Origin: Pseudoduganella violacea
GTDB taxonomy: Bacteria > Pseudomonadota > Gammaproteobacteria > Burkholderiales > Burkholderiaceae_D
Direction: 5' to 3'
Length of the DNA: 64,000 bases
Assembly: GCF_014191875.1 (NCBI RefSeq)
Contig: NZ_JACHXD010000008.1
Location: 219,844 to 283,843 of the forward strand
Position numbers and translations under genes: made by a program. Below the pieces are notes generated by a model. The model was not told the DNA's origin. It did not search any database and was given only the letters and a program-made list of their open reading frames with translations. Positions 17,800 through 25,836 of this stretch are shown piece after piece (the first letter of the stretch is position 1; each line of letters starts with the position of its first letter).

Positions 17800-19484
17800 C
17801 GCAGCAGCTCCTCTCCGGTGGCGGCCGATACAACGGTCAATTGCGTAAAGCTGTTCAGGTGTACTTGCGTGGCGAGAAAGTGTTCGATTACCTGCGCGAA
17901 TAAATGCAGGCCACTGCCTGCATAGGAACTTTGATCAAGCGTCATGCGGATAGCGAAACCTTGTACCGGCCACGCGCCGTGGCAGTCGCTCAAGGAAGCC
18001 TGCGCTGGCTGCCATTCGATGCTGACGATGCCTTCCACTAGCCGTCGCGTACTTGGCGATTGAACGGGATCGAACAGGGATAATATGGCGGCAAACTGCT
18101 GCGCATCCATCCGCTGCAAACCGCGCCCACTGCGGCTTAACAAGGCCAGCAAACGCCATTCGTTTTGCGCCTCCAGGGGCGCTGGACGCAGTGGCGACGG
18201 CTGGCCAAGTAGTTGCAGACGCTGGCCGGTATCATCGCGCAGGTCGCCGACCAGCCGTCGTGGCAAATCCGCATTGCAGCAGAGAAGATCGATGGAGGCT
18301 GCGGCGCAGCCCTCTCCATCAAGATCGATACTGCCGTCGGACAACGCGATGCGCATACCGGAGCGCCCTGCGCATCGATGGGCGATCCAGTACCGTCCTT
18401 TCGCCTCTTCCTCGCCATGGCTTTGGCGGAAGAATGGGCGGTAGATATCCACCTTGCCGCAGGCCGTCGCCATGCGCACCGAGTCAATGGCGAATATCTC
18501 GCCGGCCGATGGCGGCAATCCGCTCGGCTCAAGCTCATACTCGCTACGCATATGGGTCACGCTGATTGGGTTTGCCGCACGTGGAAAGAGATTGACGACA
18601 GGTGTGGCGCCAATTCGCAAATTGTCGGCCGACAGAGTTCCAAGCACCTGCGCCGGGCTCGCCTGGCGCTGCGCGTCGGGCAGCAGCAGATGCAAGATAA
18701 GGCGCCGGCCTGGATAGTGGCGCAAGGCGGCGATATCGAGATCGATGAAGTTGAACTTCTGCGGAAATGAAAAGTATTCCTTCAGGAGGCGTTCCCCCTC
18801 GTCCTCGCCGGGACAACGCGGCAGCAAGGCCTCATCCTCCGCGAAGCCTACCGAACGCAGGGGAATGGATGGAAGTGGGTGCCAAAGCCCGTCCCGGGTT
18901 TCCACGTAAGCCAGGCGCGCCTTGAGGAAGAAGGCATCGCGCAAGGCGGCGCAGAACGAAGCTTCTCCGTCCAGATATATGCGCAAGCACTCCTGCCCAG
19001 ATCCCGGCAGCTCCTCGATCGTGATGCTGATGAGGGATGAGAATACCGGCAAATCTGGCTTGTCCGGCCGGGCCACGTAAGCGGCGGAAGCAATCCGCGC
19101 AGGGCTGACGCAAACGTCGTACACGGTGCGGAAGCAGCAAGCCACACTGTCCACCGGCGCCGACTGCAGCGTTGCGCCACGGGGGAGTGCGGCGCCCTGC
19201 CCGTCCAGGCAGACGATGGCGCAGGCAGGAAATGGACGCCAATGCTGTGGATACAGCATCTGAAACAAGGCGCTGATGAACCGTGGATAGTCGTCATCGA
19301 GGCGCTTGGCGATGCGGGCATTGAGCATGGCCACAGCCTGCGCCAGGCGGTCGGCATGGGGATCGACGGCCGCGCCATCATGCGCCAGAGCGCCAGCCAA
19401 GCCAGGATAGCGCGCGCCGAACAACGGGCTGGCGTGGCGCAGCGCCAGCAGTTCCCGCTCCAGATACGGCAGAAGTTGCTCCAT
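17763..19484 (-). CDS. tssF: Type VI secretion baseplate subunit TssF
   Basis: A 573-residue TssF/VasA protein. The start MEQLLPYLERELLALRHASP was chosen because it matches the family N-terminus and follows GAGGG at 8 nt; an upstream in-frame ATG adds 19 residues. Landmarks are FGARYPGLAGAL, DADRLAQAVAMLNARIAKRLDDDYPRF-type motif, LYPQHWRPFPACAIV and the mid-region FPRAANPISVTHMRSEYEL. TssF forms the baseplate wedge with TssG and TssE. It is the first gene of an isolated two-gene unit; upstream lies the divergent toxin-antitoxin pair. Confidence 0.88.
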   Translation of the reverse strand: MEQLLPYLERELLALRHASPLFGARYPGLAGALAHDGAAVDPHADRLAQAVAMLNARIAKRLDDDYPRFISALFQMLYPQHWRPFPACAIVCLDGQGAALPRGATLQSAPVDSVACCFRTVYDVCVSPARIASAAYVARPDKPDLPVFSSLISITIEELPGSGQECLRIYLDGEASFCAALRDAFFLKARLAYVETRDGLWHPLPSIPLRSVGFAEDEALLPRCPGEDEGERLLKEYFSFPQKFNFIDLDIAALRHYPGRRLILHLLLPDAQRQASPAQVLGTLSADNLRIGATPVVNLFPRAANPISVTHMRSEYELEPSGLPPSAGEIFAIDSVRMATACGKVDIYRPFFRQSHGEEEAKGRYWIAHRCAGRSGMRIALSDGSIDLDGEGCAAASIDLLCCNADLPRRLVGDLRDDTGQRLQLLGQPSPLRPAPLEAQNEWRLLALLSRSGRGLQRMDAQQFAAILSLFDPVQSPSTRRLVEGIVSIEWQPAQASLSDCHGAWPVQGFAIRMTLDQSSYAGSGLHLFAQVIEHFLATQVHLNSFTQLTVVSAATGEELLRCPPRNGNLSLR

Positions 19485-19624
19485 AAGACGCCCTCGAAAG
19501 ATATTCTGATTCAACATCTCCATACTGGCAGCTGGCGGCACTTAGAATATTGATTTACAGCAACAAGACACGCTTGCAGACACTCCGGATATGGAGTATA
19601 AAGAATTCAGAACCGGAGAAAATC

Positions 19625-20062
19625 ATGTATTCCGCCTATTCCTACCCCAAGAGTGCCTTTGAACCCAGCTTCCCGGTGGATCTAAATGCCCGGGAAGAAC
19701 GCGAAAGGCTGTCCAAAACCGCGCTGAAAGGCTTTTTCAAGCTGGTGGCAGCGTGGAAGCTGCGCGATGAAGATGCGCGCGAATTGCTGGGCGGCCTGTC
19801 CAGCAGCTCCTTCTACGAATGGAAGAAGAATCCCGACCGGGTGCTCGAAGTGGACCGCATCACCCGCATTTCCTACCTGGTCGGCATCTACAAATCGCTG
19901 CACATCATTTATGGCGACAAGCTGGCCGACGAATGGGTCTGCCTCGCCAACAAGAATACGATTTTCGGCGGCCGCACACCGCTGGCCTATATGCTGGCCG
20001 GCGGCCTGCTCTCGATGCAGACGGTGCGCAAGCTGCTGGACGCGCGGCGCGGAGGGCTGTAA
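19625..20062 (+). CDS. MbcA/ParS/Xre-type antitoxin
   Basis: A 145-residue protein. The Xre-like helical N-terminal domain contains LSKTALKGFFKLVAAWKLRDEDARELLGGLSSSSFYEWKKNP. The C-terminal toxin-binding domain has RISYLVGIYKSLHIIYGD, WVCLANKNTIFGGRTPLAYMLAGGLLSMQTVRKLLDA; the NKNTIFGGRTPL motif is diagnostic for this antitoxin family. It neutralises the RES-domain toxin encoded next. The start ATG at 19625 follows GGAGAAAAT. It shares a 140-nt divergent promoter region with tssF. Confidence 0.9.
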   Translation: MYSAYSYPKSAFEPSFPVDLNAREERERLSKTALKGFFKLVAAWKLRDEDARELLGGLSSSSFYEWKKNPDRVLEVDRITRISYLVGIYKSLHIIYGDKLADEWVCLANKNTIFGGRTPLAYMLAGGLLSMQTVRKLLDARRGGL

Positions 20063-20752
20063 TTGCTGCGCGCCGCCACCCCGCCACTACGCCTGCTGCG
20101 GCAATTCGACACCTGCCGCCTGATCCCGTCGCGCTATGCCGATGTGGAGGATTCCGTTCTCAGCCCGCTAGCCGAGAACGACGCCGAACTCCAGGATCTG
20201 TTTGACCTCGATAACGCCACCAATGCGCGCCTGCTGGCCGAACATGGCGGCGCGCCCGGTATCGGCGTGGGCGAGCTGGTGGACCGGGTTCCCAACTTCC
20301 GCATCATCAACGCCGCCTTTACCTATGCGCGGCCGGAAGGCAGCCGCTTTAACGACGGTGAACGGGGCGCATGGTATTGCGCGTTTGAGGTAGAAACGGC
20401 GCTGTCCGAAGTCATCTTCCACAAGACAGTGGAATACGCCGAGATCGAGCGCTTCGACGACAGCGTGCGCTATCAGACCATGCTGGCCGATTTCACCGCC
20501 GAATTCCATGACATCCGCGGCGAGAAAGCGTATATCGCCTGCCTGGCGCCGGACAGCTATATCGATTCCCAGCATCTGGCGGCGCAACTGCTGCATGCCG
20601 GCTCGATGGGCATTATCTATCCCAGCGTGCGGCGCGAAGGCGGCATCAATCTGGCCTGTTTCCGTCCCGCGCTGGTGGGGAATGTTCGCAAAGGCCTCTC
20701 CTATCGGTTAACATGGGAGGGTTCGCCGACGCCGCGCGTCGAGGCGATTTAA
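20063..20752 (+). CDS. RES-domain toxin (NAD+-depleting family)
   Basis: A 229-residue toxin with a TTG start touching the antitoxin stop; GGAGGG in the antitoxin tail serves it, and no in-frame ATG exists before about residue 140. Family motifs: CRLIPSRYAD, GSRFNDGERGAWYCAFEVETALSEVIFH (R and E of the RES triad), and IIYPSVRREGGINLACFRPA (S). Characterised RES toxins degrade NAD+ and arrest growth. The C-terminus ends VEAI. The gene order antitoxin-toxin and zero spacing fit tight coupling. Whether this pair acts in phage defence or plasmid-like stability is unknown. Confidence 0.88.
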   Translation: MLRAATPPLRLLRQFDTCRLIPSRYADVEDSVLSPLAENDAELQDLFDLDNATNARLLAEHGGAPGIGVGELVDRVPNFRIINAAFTYARPEGSRFNDGERGAWYCAFEVETALSEVIFHKTVEYAEIERFDDSVRYQTMLADFTAEFHDIRGEKAYIACLAPDSYIDSQHLAAQLLHAGSMGIIYPSVRREGGINLACFRPALVGNVRKGLSYRLTWEGSPTPRVEAI

Positions 20753-20770
20753 CCGATTCAAGAGCAAGCA

Positions 20771-21091
20771 ATGCAAACCAAGCCAGAAAAAGACACCGAA
20801 CTCCGCGACAAAGTTAACCGCGAAACCGCCCGCCTGCCATGGTCGGAGCTGATCAAACATTTCGCCGCCGGCACGGTGGTGTGGGTGGCCGACGAGCTGG
20901 ACCTGGTCGATGTCGCCGTGCGCATCTCCCACGACGACAAGCAGAATATCGCCACCTGGATGGCCGAAGGCAAAATCGCCAAGGTCAATGATCAGCAGGC
21001 GCAGACCTGGCTGGAAACCAATGCCAATCTGTGGGCTTGCGTGGTCAGCCCATTTATCCTGGTGCAGCAGGAAAAGCGCAAGGTGCACTAG
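20771..21091 (+). CDS. DUF2288 family protein
   Basis: A 106-residue cytoplasmic protein starting MQTKPEKDTELRDKVNRETA. It shows the DUF2288 signature LPWSELIKHFAAGTVVWVADELDLVDVAVRISHDD and the tail WLETNANLWACVVSPFILVQQ. The function is unknown. It lies 18 nt after the toxin gene but is a widespread housekeeping-type gene, so the association may be incidental. Confidence 0.8.
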   Translation: MQTKPEKDTELRDKVNRETARLPWSELIKHFAAGTVVWVADELDLVDVAVRISHDDKQNIATWMAEGKIAKVNDQQAQTWLETNANLWACVVSPFILVQQEKRKVH

Positions 21092-21110
21092 CCGGCGCTA
21101 CAGCTAAGCG

Positions 21111-21371
21111 TTACGATTTCTTCTGCTTTGGCTGCCGGAAATTAGATTGTCGAACGTATTTCTCATACCCGGTGCCATCCTCAATCCCGCTTACCCAATG
21201 CCCACTGGATTCAAGAAAAGCAACCATGCAACCAGTTCCCCCATATGGGTAGCCATGAGGATGAAATACTAGCTTGCATCGACTATCTTCACATGGAATG
21301 GAGACAAGCTGGTAGTCTCCATTCAAGAAGGCATCGAGCATCGACTCAAGATGCCACTTCGGCGTAAGCAT
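21111..21371 (-). CDS. Unknown protein, start uncertain
   Basis: A minus-strand ORF whose first in-frame ATG gives 86 residues (MLTPKWHLESMLDAFLNG to SNFRQPKQKKS). Protein-like sequence extends about 30 codons upstream (RSYFWSPSAEEAQEWNDEWFSTPIEIRYSPA) with no start codon. An ATG at 21477, in another frame one base off, would fit as the original start (MPNRP then a shift). The core has CMVAFLESSGHWVSGIEDGTGYEKYV and HPHGYPYGGTG. No family recognised. It is adjacent to another frameshifted gene on the same strand, so both may be decayed. An immunity or small accessory function is only a guess. Confidence 0.45.
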   Translation of the reverse strand: MLTPKWHLESMLDAFLNGDYQLVSIPCEDSRCKLVFHPHGYPYGGTGCMVAFLESSGHWVSGIEDGTGYEKYVRQSNFRQPKQKKS

Positions 21372-21466
21372 CGCGGGGGAATATCGAATTTCGATGGGCG
21401 TGGAAAACCACTCGTCATTCCATTCCTGCGCTTCCTCTGCGGATGGACTCCAGAAATAAGATCGGC

Positions 21467-21972
21467 CTATTCGGCATGAAGCTTCTCCAAGCGATACATC
21501 ATTTCTTTTGCGACGCCAGCATTGGGAGATCCAGCGAACTTCCTGATGAGAGCAATAGCATCTGCTGTACCGATATCGGCCAGTGCATGACTGAACCATT
21601 TCGCGATGACCTCAGGCTCGGAACTGGTGTAGTCAAACATCTGAAAATCACCTTCCAAAATCTGTCGAATATACGGCACACTGGACGGACAACGGAGTTC
21701 TTGAATGTCCCGGGAATCTCCTGATGGAGTTCGTGGCCTGGCATCACCAATAATGTGTTGAGTGCCTCGGCTCTTACCAATGGGGCCTCAATCGCTCGTA
21801 TAAATTCCAGCAGCGCGTACGAAGCCGCCCAATCATCCGCTTTTATTGCGGCCGCCATTTCTTGCGAAATATAGTCATTAACAGCATCAGGGGCAATGCC
21901 TGGAATCAGGTCTTGCTTCAACACGTCATTGCTGCGCTCATTCAGGAGTTCCCGTATTCGCTTTTCAATCAT
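21467..21972 (-). pseudogene. Frameshifted HEAT-like helical protein gene
   Basis: Frame one starts MIEKRIRELLNERSNDVLKQ at 21972 and is sensible up to MPGHELHQEI. Frame two continues DIQELRCPSSVPYIRQILEG and ends YRLEKLHAE at 21467. The switch lies in the ATTCCCGGGACATTC stretch near 21712-21725, with one base out of step. The joined protein is about 167 residues, all helical, with pairs of helices such as ALLEFIRAIEAPLVRAEALNTLL and VIAKWFSHALADIGTADAIALIRKFAGS. These resemble HEAT/ARM-type repeats. The function is unknown. A sequencing error in CCCGGG is possible. Confidence 0.55.
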
Positions 21973-22009
21973 CTTTCACCAAATAAGCAAGTCAGTCCCG
22001 CTATCTTCA

Positions 22010-22555
22010 TCACGGTTCGGGTGTTTGGTGGCGCAGGGCATGCGCCGCTTCCTTCATATAGATTTCGTACTGGGCTTCATTGCGCTCAAAACCCATGCTG
22101 CCTTCGCGCAGGGCCAGTGCCATTTGCAGCATGGCTCCGGGATGCTCCAGCGCTGCCGCTTGTTCGATCCAGCGCCGCGCCGCCGTTTCGTCGCGGCGGA
22201 CACCTTCTCCGCTCAAAAGCATATTCGCGTATAGGAACATAGCCTGCGCCACCCTGCCCTGCGACGCTTTCTCCAGCCAGCGCGCGGCGGCGGCGCTGTC
22301 GCCCGCCACGCCCATGCCGTTGCGGTACATCAGGCCCAGATAGTAGGCTGCTGCGGCATCCCCCTCTTCCGCCGCAACCTTCAACAGGGAAAAGGCGCGC
22401 GGCCAGCCTGCGGGCGAAGCTGCCGGGCCGCGCAGCAGCGCCCGGGCTTCATCCAGCGCAGCGATTGCGCTTGGGGCGGCAGGTGCTGCAAGCGCGGTGG
22501 CATGGGCCAGACCTGCGCTGGCGGCAAGCAGCAGCGCTGCAATGCGCTCTTTCAT
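22010..22555 (-). CDS. Exported Sel1-like repeat protein
   Basis: A 181-residue protein with a signal peptide (MKERIAALLLAASAGLAHATALA). It carries about three Sel1-like repeats, for example AAAYYLGLMYRNGMGVAGDSAAAARWLEKA and AMFLYANMLLSGEGVRRDETAARRWIEQA. Sel1 repeats make a superhelix for protein binding. The start overlaps the upstream nucleotidase stop by 4 nt (ATGA), so it is co-translated with a CpdB-type enzyme. A regulatory or adaptor role in the periplasm is inferred. The family is too generic to name a partner. Confidence 0.8.
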   Translation of the reverse strand: MKERIAALLLAASAGLAHATALAAPAAPSAIAALDEARALLRGPAASPAGWPRAFSLLKVAAEEGDAAAAYYLGLMYRNGMGVAGDSAAAARWLEKASQGRVAQAMFLYANMLLSGEGVRRDETAARRWIEQAAALEHPGAMLQMALALREGSMGFERNEAQYEIYMKEAAHALRHQTPEP

Positions 22556-24558
22556 TTCGACAGGTCGATAGCGTACAGGGCGAAGCCTTTGCCCATGCCG
22601 TCATCGGTTTGCAGCTGTGTGATGTGGTCCAGGCCTGCGGCGCGGGCCAGGTCCAGCTTCTCCGGCGCGGAATGGAAGACGACCGGGCCTTTGGTCTGCA
22701 GCTTGCTGAAGCGCCAACTGCGGGAGCTGCCGTTACTGGCTCGGTTCAAGCCTTTCGCCGCCTGGATATAGGCGATCAGGATTTCGCGGTTATTGTCCGG
22801 CGCGGCGAAGATGGTTTTGCTGCCGTCCAATCCGGGGAAGCCGCCACCGCCGCTGGCGCGGTAGTTATTGGTGGCGACCAGGAATTCCTGCGATGGATTG
22901 AGCGGCTGGCCTTGGTAGCTCAGCTTTTTCACGCGCTGGCCGGCGGGTTGGCTCAGGTCGATTTCGTAGCTCACATCGGGACTGCTCAATACGTCGAAGT
23001 TATAGCTTGGGTAGCCGGTGTTGACCAGCTCCTGCGGCGTCGCCAGCTTGGGATCGATGGTGTTGAAGCGCTCGGCGGAACGCTCCAGCCATGCTTTCAG
23101 GCCCGCGCCGTCGACCTTCACGCCGTATAGCGCGTTGGGATACAGGTACAGGTCAGCCGCGTTATTCAGCGCCACGCTGCCCGCCTTCACGTCCGTGTAG
23201 TCGCTGACGCCCGCCGTGCCGGCCTTGAATGGGGAGGACACCGACAGCACCGGCAGCCGCGCCAGTTCCGGCATATTCGCCTTCACATGCTTTTCCAGAT
23301 AGGCGGCCTGCGCCTGATTCACGATCTGGATGGCGCTGACATCGCCCACATCGGCGAAATAGGTACTCATGCGGAAATCGGTCGTACCAACCGGCGTTTG
23401 CACATATTTGATGGTGGCGGCGTGTTCGGCGGCGATCAGCGGCGCGACTGCCGGATCGGCTTCCACATAACGCTTGTCGCCAGTCTGGATCGGACGCGCT
23501 TCCACCGTGGTGGCGCCGCGCTCGACGCTCCAGCCCTTGCCGTCATGGCGCAGACGCAGGGCGATCACGCCCAGGTGCTTACCCCACAGGTTCGCCATCA
23601 CGGTCGGCACGCCATTGACCGTGCCCTTCACCTTATCCACGCCGGGCAGATTGAATTGCGGCACAGTGCTGGTGGCGTTGGGGAAGACTTGGTGCGAGTG
23701 GCCGATCAACATGGCGTCCACGCCCGGCACTTGCGACAGATACCAATTGCCGTTTTCCATGGTCGGAGAATAGGGGCTGTTATCCAGGCCGCCGTGCGAA
23801 ATCGCCACCACCAGATCGGCGCCGTGGGCGCGCATCTCGGGAATGTATTTCCGTGCCGTTTCGCGCACGCCTTCGGTATAGATGCGCCCTTCCAGCCAGC
23901 GCTTGTCCCAGGTCAGGATGGTGGGCGGCGCAAAGCCGATGATGCCCACCTTCAGCGCCAGCTTGAGCGGCTTGCCATCCGGGCCGGTTGCGGTGATCTG
24001 CTTGTCGATGATGTGATAGGGCTTGAACAGCGGCTGGCGCGTTTTCACGCTATACACATTGGCCAGCACCTGCGGGAAGGCAGGACCGGCGCAGCGCGGC
24101 TTGGCCGGGTCCACGCTGTCCACGTCAAAGCGGTTGCCCGTCACCTGGCTCAGATACGCCAAACCGTAATTGAATTCGTGGTTGCCGATGCCGGCGCCCT
24201 CCACGCCCAACTGGTTCATCACTTTGTAAATCGCCAGCGTCTGATCGCAGGCCAGCGGCGCGACCAGCGCCTGGTAATCAGCCAGCGCCGTGCCCTGGAT
24301 GGTGTCGCCATTGTCGAGCAGCAGGGTGTTGGCGAATTCGGCGCGCGCCTGGCGGATCAGCGTGGCGGTGCGTTCCAAGCCGATCGATGGTTCCGGCGCC
24401 AGCTTGTAATAGTCGTAGCTCGCCACGTTAGCGTGCAGGTCGGTGGTCTCCAGCAGGGCCAGCGTGGTTTCGCTGCCAGCCGGAACCGGCGATGGCGTCA
24501 GCGTCGAGCAGGCCGACAGGAGCAGGGGCAGAACGGGAAGGCAGGGTAGGAGGCGCAT
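22552..24558 (-). CDS. cpdB: CpdB-type 2',3'-cyclic phosphodiesterase/3'-nucleotidase lipoprotein
   Basis: A 668-residue periplasmic enzyme that hydrolyses 2',3'-cyclic nucleotides and 3'-nucleotides for salvage. The N-terminus is a lipoprotein signal (LLLSAC with C17), unlike E. coli CpdB, which is soluble periplasmic. Metallophosphatase motifs: LLETTDLHANVASYDYYK, LLDNGDTIQGTALADY, GIGNHEFNYGLAYL, VVAISHGGLDNSPY and MLIGHSHQVFPN. The C-terminal 5'-nucleotidase domain has YPNALYGVKVDGAGLKAWLERSAERF and the motif NNYRASGGGGFPGLDG. It heads a two-gene operon with the Sel1 protein. It is divergent from the sigma-54 operon. Confidence 0.88.
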   Translation of the reverse strand: MRLLPCLPVLPLLLSACSTLTPSPVPAGSETTLALLETTDLHANVASYDYYKLAPEPSIGLERTATLIRQARAEFANTLLLDNGDTIQGTALADYQALVAPLACDQTLAIYKVMNQLGVEGAGIGNHEFNYGLAYLSQVTGNRFDVDSVDPAKPRCAGPAFPQVLANVYSVKTRQPLFKPYHIIDKQITATGPDGKPLKLALKVGIIGFAPPTILTWDKRWLEGRIYTEGVRETARKYIPEMRAHGADLVVAISHGGLDNSPYSPTMENGNWYLSQVPGVDAMLIGHSHQVFPNATSTVPQFNLPGVDKVKGTVNGVPTVMANLWGKHLGVIALRLRHDGKGWSVERGATTVEARPIQTGDKRYVEADPAVAPLIAAEHAATIKYVQTPVGTTDFRMSTYFADVGDVSAIQIVNQAQAAYLEKHVKANMPELARLPVLSVSSPFKAGTAGVSDYTDVKAGSVALNNAADLYLYPNALYGVKVDGAGLKAWLERSAERFNTIDPKLATPQELVNTGYPSYNFDVLSSPDVSYEIDLSQPAGQRVKKLSYQGQPLNPSQEFLVATNNYRASGGGGFPGLDGSKTIFAAPDNNREILIAYIQAAKGLNRASNGSSRSWRFSKLQTKGPVVFHSAPEKLDLARAAGLDHITQLQTDDGMGKGFALYAIDLSK

Positions 24559-24643
24559 GCTTAATTAATAACAGCCGGTTACAGGATGGTCAGCATGATA
24601 CGCAGGGCTGCGGGCCAGAACAAGGCGCCAGCCCCCTGCCCGA

Positions 24644-24754
24644 CCGACAGTCAAGTATTTAGGACCGGAAACTACCATTTCTTACAGGTTTGATCCCGAC
24701 TGTCGGAAAATCTTACATTTTATATGTAGGAAAAAATTACATTTTTATAAGTAG
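24644..24754 (+). promoter_or_regulatory. Candidate enhancer (activator-binding) repeats for the sigma-54 promoter
   Basis: An inverted pair CCGACAGTC (24644-24652) and GACTGTCGG (24698-24706) sits 46 nt apart. It is followed by two direct AT-rich boxes, CTTACATTTTATATGTAG (24712-24729) and ATTACATTTTTATAAGTAG (24736-24754). They are 30-140 bp upstream of the -24/-12 promoter, where bacterial enhancer-binding proteins act. In exosortase systems the expected activator would be PrsR with kinase PrsK (known pathway); neither gene lies in this window. Confidence 0.5.
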
Positions 24755-24780
24755 TTGATCCTAAAAAAGAGACATGCAGA

Positions 24781-24796
24781 TGGCACGTCTCTTGCT
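24781..24796 (+). promoter_or_regulatory. Sigma-54 (-24/-12) promoter
   Basis: TGGCAC-GTCTC-TTGCT matches the consensus TGGCAC-N5-TTGC(A/T) at every fixed position, with GG at 24782-24783 and GC at 24794-24795. It lies 69 nt before the GTG start of the PEP-CTERM protein gene, leaving a leader of about 55 nt. No competing sigma-70 promoter was seen. Such promoters before PEP-CTERM genes are established for exosortase bacteria. Confidence 0.85.
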
Positions 24797-24864
24797 CGGG
24801 AGGCCCCCGGCGCGTTGTTTAAAACGCCATCTTTCAGGCACATCTATTTCCGAGAGGGTTCCTT

Positions 24865-25812
24865 GTGACCATACTTAATCTATTACGCAAAAAGGCTTGT
24901 AACTATCTTTTACCAGCCGCGCTGATCGCTGCCGCCTTACCCGGGCAGGCAGCAGTAATCAATCTCTCCGCCGCCACCAGTTCCGTGGCGGTCGGCCAAA
25001 ACTTCAATGTGGACTTCCGCATCAGCGGCTTGACTGGCGCCTTGGGCGACTCGCTCAGCGGCTTTGACCTGACCGTGCTATTCGACTCCAAAGTCCTGCA
25101 ACTGACCGGTTTCAGTTTCATCGATTCCAATGGCGCGAATCAGCTCGACTTGGCCGAAGCCGCATCCTTCGGTTTTCTCGGCGATGCGAAGGTATCCGGC
25201 AACCTTATCGATGTCTTCGGCTTATCGGGCAATAGCGCCCTCGTGCTGGACTCCGCCCAAACCGACGCCTTCCGCTTCCTGAGCCTGAACTTCAAGGCGC
25301 TGGCGCCCAGCGCAGGCGCGGTAGTCAAACTCGACACAGTTGACCTTGATATGTTGTTCATCGATAGTGGAGCCGGCTACCTCCCTATCAGCTTTGACAA
25401 CGAAGGACTGGAGATCGCCATCGGCCAGAACACCCAGGTGCCAGAACCCGGCACTTTGCTGTTGCTGCTGGCTGCCCTACCCGCATTGCTCCTGGCGCGC
25501 CGCCGTGGCGCGGCTGCTCTGGTCTTGAGCGCCGGTCTGGTCGCCACCGTGCCTGCATCGGCCAAGCAGCCAGCACCGGCCCAGGCCAGCAAAGACGCTT
25601 CCGCCCCCGCCGCCAAAGCCGGCGATGCCGTCAACGGGCAAATCCTGGAGATCAAGGGCCAGCGCGCCCAGATCCGCTTGAGCAATGGCAGCGTGCAGTG
25701 GGTGTCGCTGGATGCCCCGGTCGGCAATCTGCTGGTCGGCGCCAAGATCAGCGGCAAGCTGGTACAGGGCGGCGACACGCTGCGCCTGACCAATATCTCC
25801 ATTTCCAACTGA
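24865..25812 (+). CDS. Cohesin-like protein with internal PEP-CTERM signal and extra C-terminal domain
   Basis: A 315-residue exported protein (GTG start; GAGAGG 9 nt upstream). The signal peptide is residues 1-29 (cut near GQA-A). A cohesin-like beta-sandwich follows (about 32-188): the VAVGQNFNVDFRISGL strand, LSGFDLTVLFDSKVLQL and FRFLSLNFKALAPSAGAVVKL match type I cohesin landmarks. A PEP-CTERM tripartite signal is at 192-214: VPEPGT, a hydrophobic stretch, then RRR. Normally the protein ends here. Instead residues 215-233 look like a second signal peptide (GAAALVLSAGLVATVPASA, AxA at the end). An 82-residue tail then has an SH3/OB-like beta pattern (GQILEIKGQRAQIRLSNGSV). It is the first of four genes behind the sigma-54 promoter. 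Cohesin assignment is by eye and needs HMM confirmation. Confidence 0.75.
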   Translation: MTILNLLRKKACNYLLPAALIAAALPGQAAVINLSAATSSVAVGQNFNVDFRISGLTGALGDSLSGFDLTVLFDSKVLQLTGFSFIDSNGANQLDLAEAASFGFLGDAKVSGNLIDVFGLSGNSALVLDSAQTDAFRFLSLNFKALAPSAGAVVKLDTVDLDMLFIDSGAGYLPISFDNEGLEIAIGQNTQVPEPGTLLLLLAALPALLLARRRGAAALVLSAGLVATVPASAKQPAPAQASKDASAPAAKAGDAVNGQILEIKGQRAQIRLSNGSVQWVSLDAPVGNLLVGAKISGKLVQGGDTLRLTNISISN

Positions 25813-25836
25813 CGGCCATCCTTTTCGGAGCTAATA

